A stretch of DNA of 64,000 bases from Streptomyces collinus Tu 365 (GTDB taxonomy: Bacteria; Actinomycetota; Actinomycetes; Streptomycetales; Streptomycetaceae): NCBI RefSeq assembly GCF_000444875.1, contig NC_021985.1:992001-1056000 (forward strand), read 5' to 3'. Of the stretch, positions 46,716 through 55,448 are shown piece by piece. Under the pieces are notes generated by a model. That model saw only the letters and a program-made list of their open reading frames with translations. It searched no databases and was not told the DNA's origin. The position numbers and the translations under genes are program-made. Position 1 is the first letter of the stretch, and each line of letters starts with the position of its first letter.

Positions 46716-47597
46716 ATGGCCGAGCTTCCCCTTGACCAGGTGCGCACTCTGCTGGCCGTGGTCGACGAGGGCACCTTCGACGCGGCGGCCGCGGCGCTCC
46801 ACGTGACGCCGTCGGCGGTCAGCCAGCGGGTCAAGGCGCTGGAGCAGCGCACCGGCCGGGTGCTGCTGCGGCGCACCAAGCCGGTGCGGCCCACCGAGTC
46901 CGGCGCGGTCCTGGTGCGGTTCGCCCGGCAGCTGGCCCGTCTCGAGCGGGACGCGCGCGGCGAGCTGGGGCTGAGCGGCGCCGGGGAGCCGACCCGGGTG
47001 TCGGTGGCGGTGAACGCGGACTCGCTGGCGACCTGGTTCCTGGGGGCGCTGACCCGCGTGCGCGGGATCTGCTTCGAGCTGCACCGGGAGGACGAGGACC
47101 ACACGGTGGAGCTGCTGCGCGAGGGCCGGGTGATGGCGGCGGTGATGTCCTCGCCCGACCCGGTGCCGGGCTGCTCGGTCCGCGCCCTGGGCCGGATGCG
47201 CTATCTGCCGGTGGCCTCGCCGGAGTTCGCCGGGCGCCACCTCGACGGCCCCCTGCCGGACGTGCTGCGGACGGCTCCCGTGATCGTCTACGACCGCAAG
47301 GACGACTTCCAGGACGGCTTCGTCCGCCGGCTGGGCGGCCCCGGCGCCGGACCGCTGCGCCACTCCGTACCGACCTCGGAGGGCTTCGTCGCCGCGGTCG
47401 CCGCGGGGCTCGGCTGGGCCATGGTCCCCGAGGCCCAGTCCGGCCCCCTGCTGCGCGACGGACGCCTCGTCCTGCTGGCGCCCGGCGAGTGGATGGACGT
47501 CACGCTGTACTGGCAGCAGTGGAAGCTCGACTCCCCCGCCCTCGCGGCACTGGCCGACGCGGTGGCGGCGACGGCGGCGGAGACCCTGCGCGCCTGA
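46716..47597 (+). CDS. LysR-type regulator of the ArgP/LysG branch
   Basis: A 293-residue regulator. The helix-turn-helix is LPLDQVRTLLAVVDEGTFDAAAAALHVTPSAVSQRVKALEQRTGR. The effector domain includes VSVAVNADSLATWFLGAL and WQQWKLDSPALAALADAV, both typical of ArgP/IciA/LysG proteins that sense lysine or arginine. It should activate the divergent exporter when basic amino acids accumulate. ATG 46716 or GTG 46713 are adjacent possible starts. Confidence 0.93.
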   Translation: MAELPLDQVRTLLAVVDEGTFDAAAAALHVTPSAVSQRVKALEQRTGRVLLRRTKPVRPTESGAVLVRFARQLARLERDARGELGLSGAGEPTRVSVAVNADSLATWFLGALTRVRGICFELHREDEDHTVELLREGRVMAAVMSSPDPVPGCSVRALGRMRYLPVASPEFAGRHLDGPLPDVLRTAPVIVYDRKDDFQDGFVRRLGGPGAGPLRHSVPTSEGFVAAVAAGLGWAMVPEAQSGPLLRDGRLVLLAPGEWMDVTLYWQQWKLDSPALAALADAVAATAAETLRA

Positions 47598-47932
47598 ACG
47601 GGCGCGGCCCCGGACCGCCCGGAGACGGCGCGAGTCGAGGGTGAGCCCGGTGGTCCAGGAACCGGCCGCCGTGCCGAAGTTGACCGCCGGCACGGTCAGG
47701 GCCGAGTCCGGGGTGGGGCCTTGCCCGCGAAGCGGACGCCGGGGGCGGGGAGCGGGCCGCCCGGGCTTCGGGATGCAGGCGCTGGAGTGTGCTGGTTACG
47801 CTCGTTCGAGTGGCCGGGAGGGTCGGCAACCTCCAGGCCGTGGCGCAGCGGCCGCCCGCCCCGCTCGGCGGAAGCGAGGACTTCCGCAGTCAAGCCTTCG
47901 CAGGTTTCACGCGTCCATGGGAGGAAGTTGCG
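47598..47932. other. Intergenic region upstream of the FAS1 gene
   Basis: About 335 bases without a supported gene. Open frames here are Arg/Gly/Pro-rich and have no ribosome site. TGTGCTGGTTACGCTCGTTC near 47785-47810 is the only stretch that looks promoter-like. Confidence 0.4.
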
Positions 47933-48511
47933 ATGAGGTTCACCGGCATGCGTACAGCGAGGGCCGCCGGGGCGGCTCTGGTCACCGTCCCGCTTGCACT
48001 GGGCGGTCTGGCGTCGCAGAGCCACGCACAGGGTGCGTCTCCCAGCCCGTCCGGCACGTTCGGTTCCGGTTGCTCGGCGATCGCCCAGAAGGCCGACACC
48101 GCCAAGGACAAGCTCGTGGAGGCCGCGTCCGCCTACCCCCAGCTCAGCCAACTGGTCGCGGCAACGGTCAGGGCGAAGCTGACCAGCACCCTCGACGAGA
48201 AGCCCGACGTCACCGTCTTCGCACCCAACGACAAGGCGTTCCAGGGCATCACGGTGTCCCAGCTCTCCTCGCTGCTCAGCAATGAGGGGCAGCTGAAGAA
48301 GACCCTGACCTATCACGTCGTGGACAAGCAGATCACCCCCGACGAGCTCTCCCACGGCTCCTTCACGACGGTCGAGGGCAGCAAACTGACGACGTCGGGC
48401 TCGGGCACCGATTTCAAGGTCAACGACAAGGCGAACATCGTCTGCGGCAACATCAAAGCCGCGAACGCCACCATCTACATCATCGATCAGGTCCTCCAAC
48501 CCCCCTCCTGA
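47933..48511 (+). CDS. Secreted fasciclin (FAS1) domain protein
   Basis: A 192-residue exported protein. The signal peptide ends near SQSHA. One FAS1 domain follows (about 60-192): box H1 is DVTVFAPNDKAFQGI, then LLSNEGQLKKTLTYHVVDKQI and the last strand IKAANATIYIIDQVLQPP. Related mycobacterial proteins (MPT70/83) are SigK-controlled surface antigens; FAS1 domains mediate adhesion. There is no lipobox or sortase motif, so it is probably released. Two Cys (GSGCSAI, IVCGNI) may form a disulfide. GGGAGGAA precedes ATG 47933. Confidence 0.9.
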   Translation: MRFTGMRTARAAGAALVTVPLALGGLASQSHAQGASPSPSGTFGSGCSAIAQKADTAKDKLVEAASAYPQLSQLVAATVRAKLTSTLDEKPDVTVFAPNDKAFQGITVSQLSSLLSNEGQLKKTLTYHVVDKQITPDELSHGSFTTVEGSKLTTSGSGTDFKVNDKANIVCGNIKAANATIYIIDQVLQPPS

Positions 48512-48535
48512 CCGCAACCCGCCCCACCAGGTCCG

Positions 48536-48577
48536 AGGGCGGGCCCGGGCACCGCTACGGCACCTCGGGCCCGCCCT
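48536..48577. terminator. Bidirectional terminator hairpin
   Basis: AGGGCGGGCCCG pairs perfectly with CGGGCCCGCCCT across an 18-base partly paired loop. It lies 24 bases after the FAS1 stop and can also serve the convergent hydrolase gene. Confidence 0.75.
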
Positions 48578-48640
48578 GCATCCGGTTCGAGTCCGACCGC
48601 GGCCGGGGTCACACCCGAGGTCGGATACGGCCGGGCCCCG

Positions 48641-49915
48641 TCACTCCGGCAGGTGCTCGATGAGCCACTCGCAGAGTTCGCGGACGATGCTGGTGTGGAG
48701 GGTGTTGCTGCTGCCGCAGAGGAACTCGAGCTCGCTCTCCGCCGGGTCGAGGTCTTCGACCGGGGTGTACAGGTCGGCCTGGTCGGTGATGTCGCGGATG
48801 GCGACCGCGCTGACGGTGGGGACGAAGCACACCGCAGGGTGGTTGAGCTCGACGGTGCCGCCCGCGTCGACGATCGTCTTGGCCACCAACCCGTAGGAGG
48901 CAAGGGTGCCACCGGGTGCACCGTCGAGTTCCGGCAGGCCCGAGGTGGTGATCGACTTCTCCAGGATGCCGCCCACCTTGTAGCGGCGCAGCAGCGCCAC
49001 CTGTTCGTTGTCGCCCTGGCGCTGGGTGTGGAAGGTGGTGCCGGGGAAGGGCCGTGCGCCGGTGCTCCTGACGGCGATCCTGCCGGGCTGGACGCTGGTG
49101 GCCTGGCCGTCACCGGCGCCGTTGGCGACCGCGATGCGCCGGGGGATGGTGGGCCACCCGCCGACTTCCTCCAGCTTGTCGAGGAAGTCCTGGCGCAGCG
49201 GGTCGACGCCGACGCTGTCCTTCTCGTGGTCGTAGTAGTACGCCAGCATCTGCCGGGCGGCGGGGCTGCTGATGTACCGGTAGAAGTCGTTGTTCGGGTC
49301 CGGTGCCTGGCCGGCGAGGTTGGGGATGAACGCGGCGAACGCCTGCAGGCCTACAGGGATGACGGCTCCCCGGTGCGGGCTGTCGTAGGAGAAGTACACG
49401 GCCGTGCCGTGACGCTCGCCGTCGGCTTCCATCTTGGCCAGCGCGTAGCGGGCGAGGATGCCGCCCATACTGAAGCCGCCGACCATCAGTTCGGTGCTGC
49501 CCTGCTTCTGGTTGTTGGCCTCGATGACGGCTTCTCGAATGGTCCGGGCGTTCTCCAGGAGGGAGGCGCTGCGCTCGTCGAAGCCGATCAGCACCACGGT
49601 CCGGCCGAGGCTTCGCAGCTGGTCGAGGAAGTGGTAGCGGGGCCTGTTCGGGTTCTGCTCGTCGGGGAGGTTGTCGTTCAGGCCGTTGTAGAGGACCGCG
49701 GGGTCGGTCGCACCGAGCTCGAACCCGTCGGCGATCAGTACAGGGCGCGTGAACTGTTCGTCCGCACCGAGGTGGACCCACGCCTTTCCGAACGGCAGAT
49801 CCCAGGTGGCATGCGGACGCGGTGCCGAGACCGGTGTCTTCGGGGTGGCCGTGAGCGGGGAGCCGAACGTCAGGCTGCCAAGTGACGCCTCGGACCTGAC
49901 CTCTTCTGCGGGCAT
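48641..49915 (-). CDS. Alpha/beta hydrolase, lipase/PGAP1-like, cytoplasmic
   Basis: A 424-residue protein without a signal peptide. The nucleophile elbow is GGFSMGG with Ser149. RPVLIADGFELGATDP, LGRTVVLIGFDERSASLLENA and YFSYDSPHRGAVIPVGLQAF follow the layout of lipase-like/PGAP1 or DUF676-type hydrolases (VSPHxG). The acid and His of the triad cannot be placed with certainty; a late His is in SSNTLHTSIV. The substrate is unknown. ATG 49915 has AAGGAG. Codon use is a little less extreme than its neighbours. Confidence 0.72.
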   Translation of the reverse strand: MPAEEVRSEASLGSLTFGSPLTATPKTPVSAPRPHATWDLPFGKAWVHLGADEQFTRPVLIADGFELGATDPAVLYNGLNDNLPDEQNPNRPRYHFLDQLRSLGRTVVLIGFDERSASLLENARTIREAVIEANNQKQGSTELMVGGFSMGGILARYALAKMEADGERHGTAVYFSYDSPHRGAVIPVGLQAFAAFIPNLAGQAPDPNNDFYRYISSPAARQMLAYYYDHEKDSVGVDPLRQDFLDKLEEVGGWPTIPRRIAVANGAGDGQATSVQPGRIAVRSTGARPFPGTTFHTQRQGDNEQVALLRRYKVGGILEKSITTSGLPELDGAPGGTLASYGLVAKTIVDAGGTVELNHPAVCFVPTVSAVAIRDITDQADLYTPVEDLDPAESELEFLCGSSNTLHTSIVRELCEWLIEHLPE

Positions 49916-50276
49916 GAGCACTCCTTGCGTGCTTCGGTACCGGACCGCCGGCAGGGGCGACGGCGGAGAGACGAAATCAGCATGACCCGGGCATATGACC
50001 GAGACGGAGGGTGTCGCTTCCCTCTCACTCGCACAGCGGCACAACAACACACAAAGGGCTGCGGGACTGCGGATCGGAACGCTCGGCCCGGTTCAGCCGC
50101 TACGGCTTCACCGCCACGAGGACGACGACAGCGGGGAGGGCCGACCGGGCCGGCCGCACAAGGTGGAGGCATGGATCGGCGCTCGCAAGCCGGGCGCGGC
50201 CACGGCCGACCACGGGCCGAGCCCGGCCGCAGGCCGCCTCCGGGCCAGGTGCGGTCACGGCCGGTCCAGGACGGGC
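49916..50276. other. Intergenic region upstream of the hydrolase gene
   Basis: About 360 bases between the hydrolase start and the stop of the TetR gene upstream. The part at 49975-50065 is unusually AT-rich for this DNA (ACAACAACACACAAAGGG) and is the likely promoter. I see no gene with a ribosome site. Confidence 0.45.
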
Positions 50277-50990
50277 TCAGTCGTGGTCGCCGGCCTCCGC
50301 GAGGCGGCGTTCCGCGCTTTCCAGGAGCATGTCAAGGGCCGTCGGATAGGCGCTGGTCACCATGCGTCCGGCGAGCAGGGGGGCCGCCTCGGCGATGCGG
50401 GGGTGGGTGGTGCGGGGCAGGCGGGCGTAGGTCGAGTGCCACTTGTCCTCGTCGGCCCGCTGGGAGGCGCTCGGCAGGGCCAGTGAGGCGGCGTCGAGGG
50501 CGGCGAAGGCCAGCGTCTGGTCGATGAAGGCGTGGTAGACGGCGACGGTCTCCGGCAGGGAGAACCCGCCCGTGCGCAGCACGTCCAGGACCGCCTCGTC
50601 CGCCGCCAGCTCGTGGGCCCGCCCGGTGACCCGGTTCGCGGTCAGCAGCGCCGCCTGCGGGTGGGCGACGTACGCGGCGTGGATGCGCAGCCCGATCGCG
50701 CGGAGGTCGGGCCGCCACCGCCCGGTGGGCCGCCAGCCGTCCAGCGCCTGTCCGATCAGCGCGTCGCCGATGGCCAGGGTGAGGTCGTCCATGCCCCGGA
50801 AGTACCGGTACAGGGTGCTCGGATCGCAGTCCAGCGCGAGGCCCAGACGGCGAGCGGTCAGACCCGCGCTGCCGTGCTCGCGCAGCAGACGCAGCGCGGT
50901 CTCGACGATCAGCGGCTCCGACAGCACGGTGCCGCCGCGTGTCGGACGGCGCCGGCGGCGGTTCTCCTCGGGCACCACGGGCTTGGGCAC
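50277..50990 (-). CDS. TetR-family regulator
   Basis: A 237-residue repressor. A basic N-tail (PEENRRRRRPTRGG) leads to the helix-turn-helix at about 25-70: IVETALRLLREHGSAGLTARRLGLALDCDPSTLYRYFRGMDDL. The ligand domain fits the TetR_C (AcrR/VP1815-like) type. It is divergent from the saccharopine-dehydrogenase-like gene at 51138, its probable target. GTG 50990 has a GGAGGA site; the longer reading to 51032 would enter the promoter region. Confidence 0.88.
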   Translation of the reverse strand: MPKPVVPEENRRRRRPTRGGTVLSEPLIVETALRLLREHGSAGLTARRLGLALDCDPSTLYRYFRGMDDLTLAIGDALIGQALDGWRPTGRWRPDLRAIGLRIHAAYVAHPQAALLTANRVTGRAHELAADEAVLDVLRTGGFSLPETVAVYHAFIDQTLAFAALDAASLALPSASQRADEDKWHSTYARLPRTTHPRIAEAAPLLAGRMVTSAYPTALDMLLESAERRLAEAGDHD

Positions 50991-51034
50991 GGCGGGTCCT
51001 CCCGGTCCTCCTGCGTCCTCGTGCCCCCGCACCT

Positions 51035-51078
51035 TATGCCAACGCCATTGACCTTACGACCGGCCGGGGCGTTGCATA
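51035..51078. promoter_or_regulatory. Candidate TetR operator/promoter
   Basis: TATGCCAACGCC (51035-51046) and GGCGTTGCATA (51068-51078) are inverted copies differing by one inserted base, flanking a 21-base spacer that holds TTGACC. The position between the divergent TetR and dehydrogenase genes fits a shared control site. Confidence 0.45.
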
Positions 51079-51137
51079 CGGGCCAGGACGCGCCCGACCC
51101 GTTTCGTTCGTACCGTGACATACAGGGAGATTCCGTC

Positions 51138-52358
51138 ATGCGTGTACTGCTCGTGGGAGCCGGCGGTGTGGGTACCGCCATCACCCGGATCGCGGCCCGC
51201 CGCCCGTTCCTCGACCTGATGGTGGTCGCCGACTACGACCCGGCCCGCGCCGAGGCGGCGGTCGCGGCGCTCGGGGACGCCTCGGACCGGTTCCTCGCCG
51301 AGCGCGTGGACGCGGGCGACGAGGCCGGTGTGGCCCGGCTGCTCGCCCGGCACGGCTGCGACGTGCTGCTGAACGCCACCGACCCGCGGTTCGTGATGCC
51401 GCTGTTCCGTGCGGCCCGGGCGGCCGGCGTCGGCTATGTCGACATGGCGATGTCCCTGTCCCGGCCGCATCCCGAGCAGCCGTACGAGAAGTGCGGGGTC
51501 ATGCTCGGCGACGAGCAGTTCGCGCTGTCCGCCGAGTGGGAGAAGGAGGGGGCGCTCGCCCTGGTCGGCATGGGCGTGGAGCCCGGCCTCTCGGACGTCT
51601 TCGCCCGCCACGCGGCCGACGAACTCTTCGACACCATCGACGAGATCGGCGTCCGCGACGGTGCGAACCTCACCGTCGACGGCTACGACTTCGCGCCGTC
51701 CTTCAGCATCTGGACCACCATCGAGGAGTGCCTGAACCCGCCGGTCGTCTACGAGGAGGAGCGCGGCTGGTTCACCACCGAGCCGTTCAGCGAGCCCGAG
51801 GTGTTCGACTTCCCGGCGGGCATCGGACCGGTGGAGTGCGTGAACGTGGAGCACGAGGAGGTGCTGCTCGTACCGCGCTGGGTCGGTGCGCGGCGCGTCA
51901 CGTTCAAGTACGGCCTCGGCGCGGAGTTCATCGAGACCCTGAAGACCCTGCACCGGCTGGGACTTGACCGTACGTCACCGGTGACGGTGCCGGGCCCGGA
52001 CGGACCGGTGGCGGTCTCGCCGCGGGACGTGGTCGCGGCGTGCCTGCCCGACCCGGCGACGCTGGGCGACCGGATGCGCGGCAAGACGTGCGCGGGCACC
52101 TGGGTGCGCGGCACCAAGGACGGTGCGCCGCGCGAGGTCTACCTGTACCACGTGGTCGACAACGAGTGGTCCATGGCGGAGTACGGTTGTCAGGCGGTGG
52201 TGTGGCAGACGGCGGTCAATCCGGTCGTCGCCCTCGAACTCCTCGCCACCGGTGCCTGGTCGGGCACGGGCGTCCTCGGCCCCGAGGCCTTCCCCGCGCG
52301 TCCGTTCCTCGACCTGCTGACCGCGTACGAATCCCCCTGGGGCCTGCGCGAGCAGTGA
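51138..52358 (+). CDS. Saccharopine dehydrogenase-family oxidoreductase (Lys9-like)
   Basis: A 406-residue NAD(P)-dependent protein. The Rossmann start is MRVLLVGAGGVGTAITRIAARR. Then come LMVVADYDPARAEAAVAAL, DVLLNATDPRFVMPLFRAARAAGVGYVDMA and GMGVEPGLSDVFARHAADELF, all typical of the saccharopine dehydrogenase/homospermidine synthase fold. The C-terminal half (NEWSMAEYGCQAVVWQTAVNP) also fits. The likely reaction is in lysine catabolism or a related amine pathway, but the substrate is not proved. GGGAGA precedes ATG 51138. Confidence 0.88.
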   Translation: MRVLLVGAGGVGTAITRIAARRPFLDLMVVADYDPARAEAAVAALGDASDRFLAERVDAGDEAGVARLLARHGCDVLLNATDPRFVMPLFRAARAAGVGYVDMAMSLSRPHPEQPYEKCGVMLGDEQFALSAEWEKEGALALVGMGVEPGLSDVFARHAADELFDTIDEIGVRDGANLTVDGYDFAPSFSIWTTIEECLNPPVVYEEERGWFTTEPFSEPEVFDFPAGIGPVECVNVEHEEVLLVPRWVGARRVTFKYGLGAEFIETLKTLHRLGLDRTSPVTVPGPDGPVAVSPRDVVAACLPDPATLGDRMRGKTCAGTWVRGTKDGAPREVYLYHVVDNEWSMAEYGCQAVVWQTAVNPVVALELLATGAWSGTGVLGPEAFPARPFLDLLTAYESPWGLREQ

Positions 52359-52479
52359 CCGGGGCGAGGTCTCTCTCGTCCGATCCCTGCCGGTTCCTTG
52401 TTTCACGCGGCGTTGAGCGGTCACCCGAACCCGAAGCACGCAAACGACAGGGCGCACGACACGACAGCAGGAGACTTCG

Positions 52480-52731
52480 ATGCAGAACTGGCGCGACCAT
52501 GCCGCGTGCCGTCAGGAGGACCCCGACCTGTTCTTCCCGATCGGCACCACCGGCCCCGCTCAGGTGCAGGCCCAGCAGGCGAAGAGGGTCTGCGGGCACT
52601 GCCCGGTCCGTGAGCAGTGTCTCGACTGGGCGCTGGAGACGGGACAGAGCATCGGCATCTGGGGCGGTACGACGGAGACGGAGCGGCGCTCCCTGCGGCG
52701 CCGCGCCCGCTCCCGGCCACGCTCGGGCTGA
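52480..52731 (+). CDS. WhiB-like iron-sulfur regulator (WblE-like)
   Basis: An 83-residue Wbl protein. The [4Fe-4S] Cys are C10, C38, C41 and C47 (AACRQEDP, CGHC, EQC), and the turn motif is GIWGG at 59-63 followed by a basic tail (ERRSLRRRARSRPR) for DNA contact. The W4-R-x-x-A start and DLFFPIGTTGPA resemble WblE/WhiB1, which bind the region 4 of the housekeeping sigma factor and react with NO. AGGAGA precedes ATG 52480. The chromosome probably has a separate canonical wblE, so this may be a paralogue. Confidence 0.93.
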   Translation: MQNWRDHAACRQEDPDLFFPIGTTGPAQVQAQQAKRVCGHCPVREQCLDWALETGQSIGIWGGTTETERRSLRRRARSRPRSG

Positions 52732-52756
52732 CCCCGGGCGGGCGGCTCGCCGTCGG

Positions 52757-52809
52757 GGCCCCGGCCCGTCCCCCTGGTCCTGGAGGATCCGGTGAGACGG
52801 GCCGGGGCC
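52757..52809. terminator. Long-loop hairpin after the WhiB-like gene
   Basis: GGCCCCGGCCCGTC pairs perfectly with GACGGGCCGGGGCC across 25 bases, starting 26 bases after the stop codon. It lies between convergent genes. Confidence 0.7.
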
Positions 52810-52879
52810 TTGCCGTGCGGCGGGTGGGCCCAGGCGTACGGCGGACCCTCGAAGCAGGCGCGGACGGGCGGTCGCGCTC

Positions 52880-54724
52880 TCAGGAGGCGTCGCCGGGCGG
52901 TGCGGCCGCGGGCAGCCGCAGGGTGAAGACGGTGCCGGTGCCGGGTTCGCTCGTGGCCCGGGCGGTGCCGCCGTGGGCGGCGACCAGGTGCCGGACGATC
53001 GGCAGTCCGAGTCCGCTGCCGCCGGTGCGGCGGCTGCGGGACTTCTCGGCCCGCCAGAACCGGTCGAACACGTGCGGCAGATCCTCGGGGGCGATGCCGC
53101 TGCCGGTGTCGGCGACGGTGAGGACGACCTGCTCGCCGTCCCGGCGGGCGGTCAGCGTGACCGTGCCCTCGGCGGGGGTGTGCCGCAGCGCGTTGGAGAC
53201 CAGGTTCCCGAGGGCCTGGCGCATCCGGACCGGGTCGGCGTCGAGCCAGGCGGTGCCGTCGGCGTCGGCGCGCAGGGTGACCCCGGCGGTGCGGGCGGCC
53301 ACCCGGTGGGCGGCCGCCACCTGGTCGAGCAGGTCGGCGGCGCGCAGCGGCTCGCGGTGCACGCGCAGGGTGCCCGCGTCGGCGGCGGCGAGGTCCTGGA
53401 GGTCGTCGATGATCCGCTGGAGCACGAGTGCCTCCTCGTGCAGGGAGGCGAGCAGTTCCGGGTCCGGGTCGACGACGCCGTCGCGGACCACCTCCAGCCA
53501 GCCGCGGATGTTGGTGAGCGGGCTGCGCAGTTCGTGGGCGATGTCGCTGACCATGGCCTTGCGCTGGGCCTCCAGGCGCTCCCGGCGCTCGGTCAGGTCG
53601 TTGAACGCCTCCGCGAGGATGCCGATCTCGTCCCGGGTGGCCACGGGGACGCGGACGTGCAGTTCGGGCGGCTGCTGCGCGGCCTCGGTCAGGGCGCGCA
53701 GCGGCCGGGAGAGCCGCAGGGCGACCAGGGCGGTGACGGCGACGGTGACGGCGAGCACCAGGCCGGCCGCGCCGACCACCTTGGCCTTGTTGGCCGGTGA
53801 CATGTCGAACCGGGAGGGGTTCTGGTCGCCGATGCCGAGGAACAGCTCGGCCACCGGGGCGACGTAGGGCTCCAGCTGGGTGCGGCGGGCGGTCTGCACA
53901 CAGCCCTGGGCGGCCTGCCCGAGCCGGGTGCCGGAGCGGGCGTACTTGTACAGCGGGTAGCCGCCCACGAGGTCGCGGCCGCCGGGGTCGACGGTGAGGA
54001 ACACGGGCCCCTCGATGTCCAGGCCCGCGCGCCGCAGGCAGGGCCGGGTGAGCTCGGAGAGTTCGTCCAGGGCCCTGCGTTCCGTCGGAGTGGGGGTGTT
54101 CAGCCGGCCGTCCGCGCACTGTTCGGCGGCGTAGGAGGTGTCGGTGCCGTCGGGGCTGCTGAGCACGGGACGCCCGCCGGGGGTCCGCTCCACGGTGGAG
54201 TCGACCCCGAAACGCTCGTAGCAGCGTTTGCGTTCGGCGGCCAGCGTGTCCAGTTCCGCCCGCTCGGCGGCCGTGACCCGGTACGGCCCGACCGCGCGCG
54301 GGTCGATGCCGCTGAGCTGGGCGCCGGTCTCGGTCCAGGTGTCGGTGCGCAGCGGGTCGACGGTGGCGGCCGGGCGCGGCGGCAGCGGGGTGCCGCGGGG
54401 CGCGGAGTCGGCGAGGACGGTGCGGTCCGCTGTGGTCAGGGCGATCCGGCGGCCGGTGCTCGCGGCGAGGTCGCGGACGGTGCGGCGCACGCCGGTCCAG
54501 TCGGTGTGGGTGGCGGCGTAGCCGCTGAGCCGGGCCAGGATGCTGTTGTCGGCCGCGAGGTCCTGGCCCTGTTCCTCCTTCAGGGCGCTGGTGGTGGTCG
54601 TGACGGCGAGCCAGGCGGTGGCCGCGACCGAGCAGACGGCGATGAGGGCGGAGACGGACAGCAGCCGGACGAGCAGCCGTTTGCGCAGCGGTGTCCGGCG
54701 CGCGGCCGCCGTCCCGCGTCTCAC
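52880..54724 (-). CDS. Sensor histidine kinase with large Cys-containing outer domain
   Basis: A 614-residue kinase. First membrane helix about 20-42 (LLSVSALIAVCSVAATAWLAV), an outer domain of about 280 residues, second helix about 325-347 (VVGAAGLVLAVTVAVTALVAL), then HAMP, dimerisation domain with His397 in SDIAHELRSPLTNIRGWLE, and ATPase with LGNLVSNALRHTP, DTGSGIAPEDL and GGSGLGLPIV. The outer domain has four Cys (168, 203, 229, 275), possibly two disulfides, which points to an envelope or redox signal. GTG 54724 overlaps the response regulator stop (GTGA). Confidence 0.93.
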   Translation of the reverse strand: MRRGTAAARRTPLRKRLLVRLLSVSALIAVCSVAATAWLAVTTTTSALKEEQGQDLAADNSILARLSGYAATHTDWTGVRRTVRDLAASTGRRIALTTADRTVLADSAPRGTPLPPRPAATVDPLRTDTWTETGAQLSGIDPRAVGPYRVTAAERAELDTLAAERKRCYERFGVDSTVERTPGGRPVLSSPDGTDTSYAAEQCADGRLNTPTPTERRALDELSELTRPCLRRAGLDIEGPVFLTVDPGGRDLVGGYPLYKYARSGTRLGQAAQGCVQTARRTQLEPYVAPVAELFLGIGDQNPSRFDMSPANKAKVVGAAGLVLAVTVAVTALVALRLSRPLRALTEAAQQPPELHVRVPVATRDEIGILAEAFNDLTERRERLEAQRKAMVSDIAHELRSPLTNIRGWLEVVRDGVVDPDPELLASLHEEALVLQRIIDDLQDLAAADAGTLRVHREPLRAADLLDQVAAAHRVAARTAGVTLRADADGTAWLDADPVRMRQALGNLVSNALRHTPAEGTVTLTARRDGEQVVLTVADTGSGIAPEDLPHVFDRFWRAEKSRSRRTGGSGLGLPIVRHLVAAHGGTARATSEPGTGTVFTLRLPAAAPPGDAS

Positions 54725-55428
54725 GGCCGGCCGCCGCTGAGCTTGTAGCCGACGCCGAACACGGTCACCAGGCGGACCGGCCGCCGCGGGTCGGCCTCGA
54801 TCTTCCGGCGCAGGTTCATGATGTGCACGTCGACGGCCCGTTCGGTGGAGGACCGGTCGAAACCGCGGGTGCACTGCAGCAGTTGCCGCCGGGAGAACAC
54901 CCGGTCCGGTTCGGCCGCCATGGCCAGCAGGATCTGGAACTCGGCCGGGGTGCACTCCACCGGGACGCCGTCGCAGCGCACCTCGTGCCGCACCGGGTGG
55001 ACGCTGAGCCCGCCGGCGCGGACGACCGGGTCGTCCTCGCGGGCGCTCGCGCCCCGCCCACCGCGTCTGAGGACGGTGCGGATCCGGGCCATCAGCTCGC
55101 GCGGGCTGTACGGCTTGGTCATGTAGTCGTCGGCGCCCAGTTCCAGGCCGAGCAGCACGTCGTCCTCGGCCGACCGGGCGGTGAGCATGACGACGGGCAG
55201 GTCCGGGTCCTCGGCGTCGGCGCGCAGCACCCGGCACACGCCGAAGCCGTCGATCACCGGGAGCATCAGGTCCAGCACCAGCAGGTCGGGCCTGAGCCGG
55301 CGGACCGCGTCGAGCGCGGCGGCCCCGTCGTGCACCACCGTGGCGGTGTGTCCCTCGGCCAGCAGGGAGCGGCGGATCAGTTCGGCCTGCTTCTCGTCGT
55401 CCTCGGCGACCAGTACATGTGCGCACAC
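54721..55428 (-). CDS. OmpR-family response regulator
   Basis: A 235-residue protein. The receiver has the acidic pair in VAEDDEKQ, phospho-acceptor Asp53 in LLVLDLMLP, Thr in VVMLTARS and Lys in DDYMTKPYS. The winged-helix output (about 140-235) ends with RAVDVHIMNLRRKIEADPRRPVRLVTVFGVGYKL. It is translationally coupled to the kinase that follows and lies 20 bases after the L,D-transpeptidase gene, so the system probably controls cell-wall functions. Confidence 0.95.
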   Translation of the reverse strand: MCAHVLVAEDDEKQAELIRRSLLAEGHTATVVHDGAAALDAVRRLRPDLLVLDLMLPVIDGFGVCRVLRADAEDPDLPVVMLTARSAEDDVLLGLELGADDYMTKPYSPRELMARIRTVLRRGGRGASAREDDPVVRAGGLSVHPVRHEVRCDGVPVECTPAEFQILLAMAAEPDRVFSRRQLLQCTRGFDRSSTERAVDVHIMNLRRKIEADPRRPVRLVTVFGVGYKLSGGRP

Positions 55429-55448
55429 GAGTTCGGATCCTAGGCGGC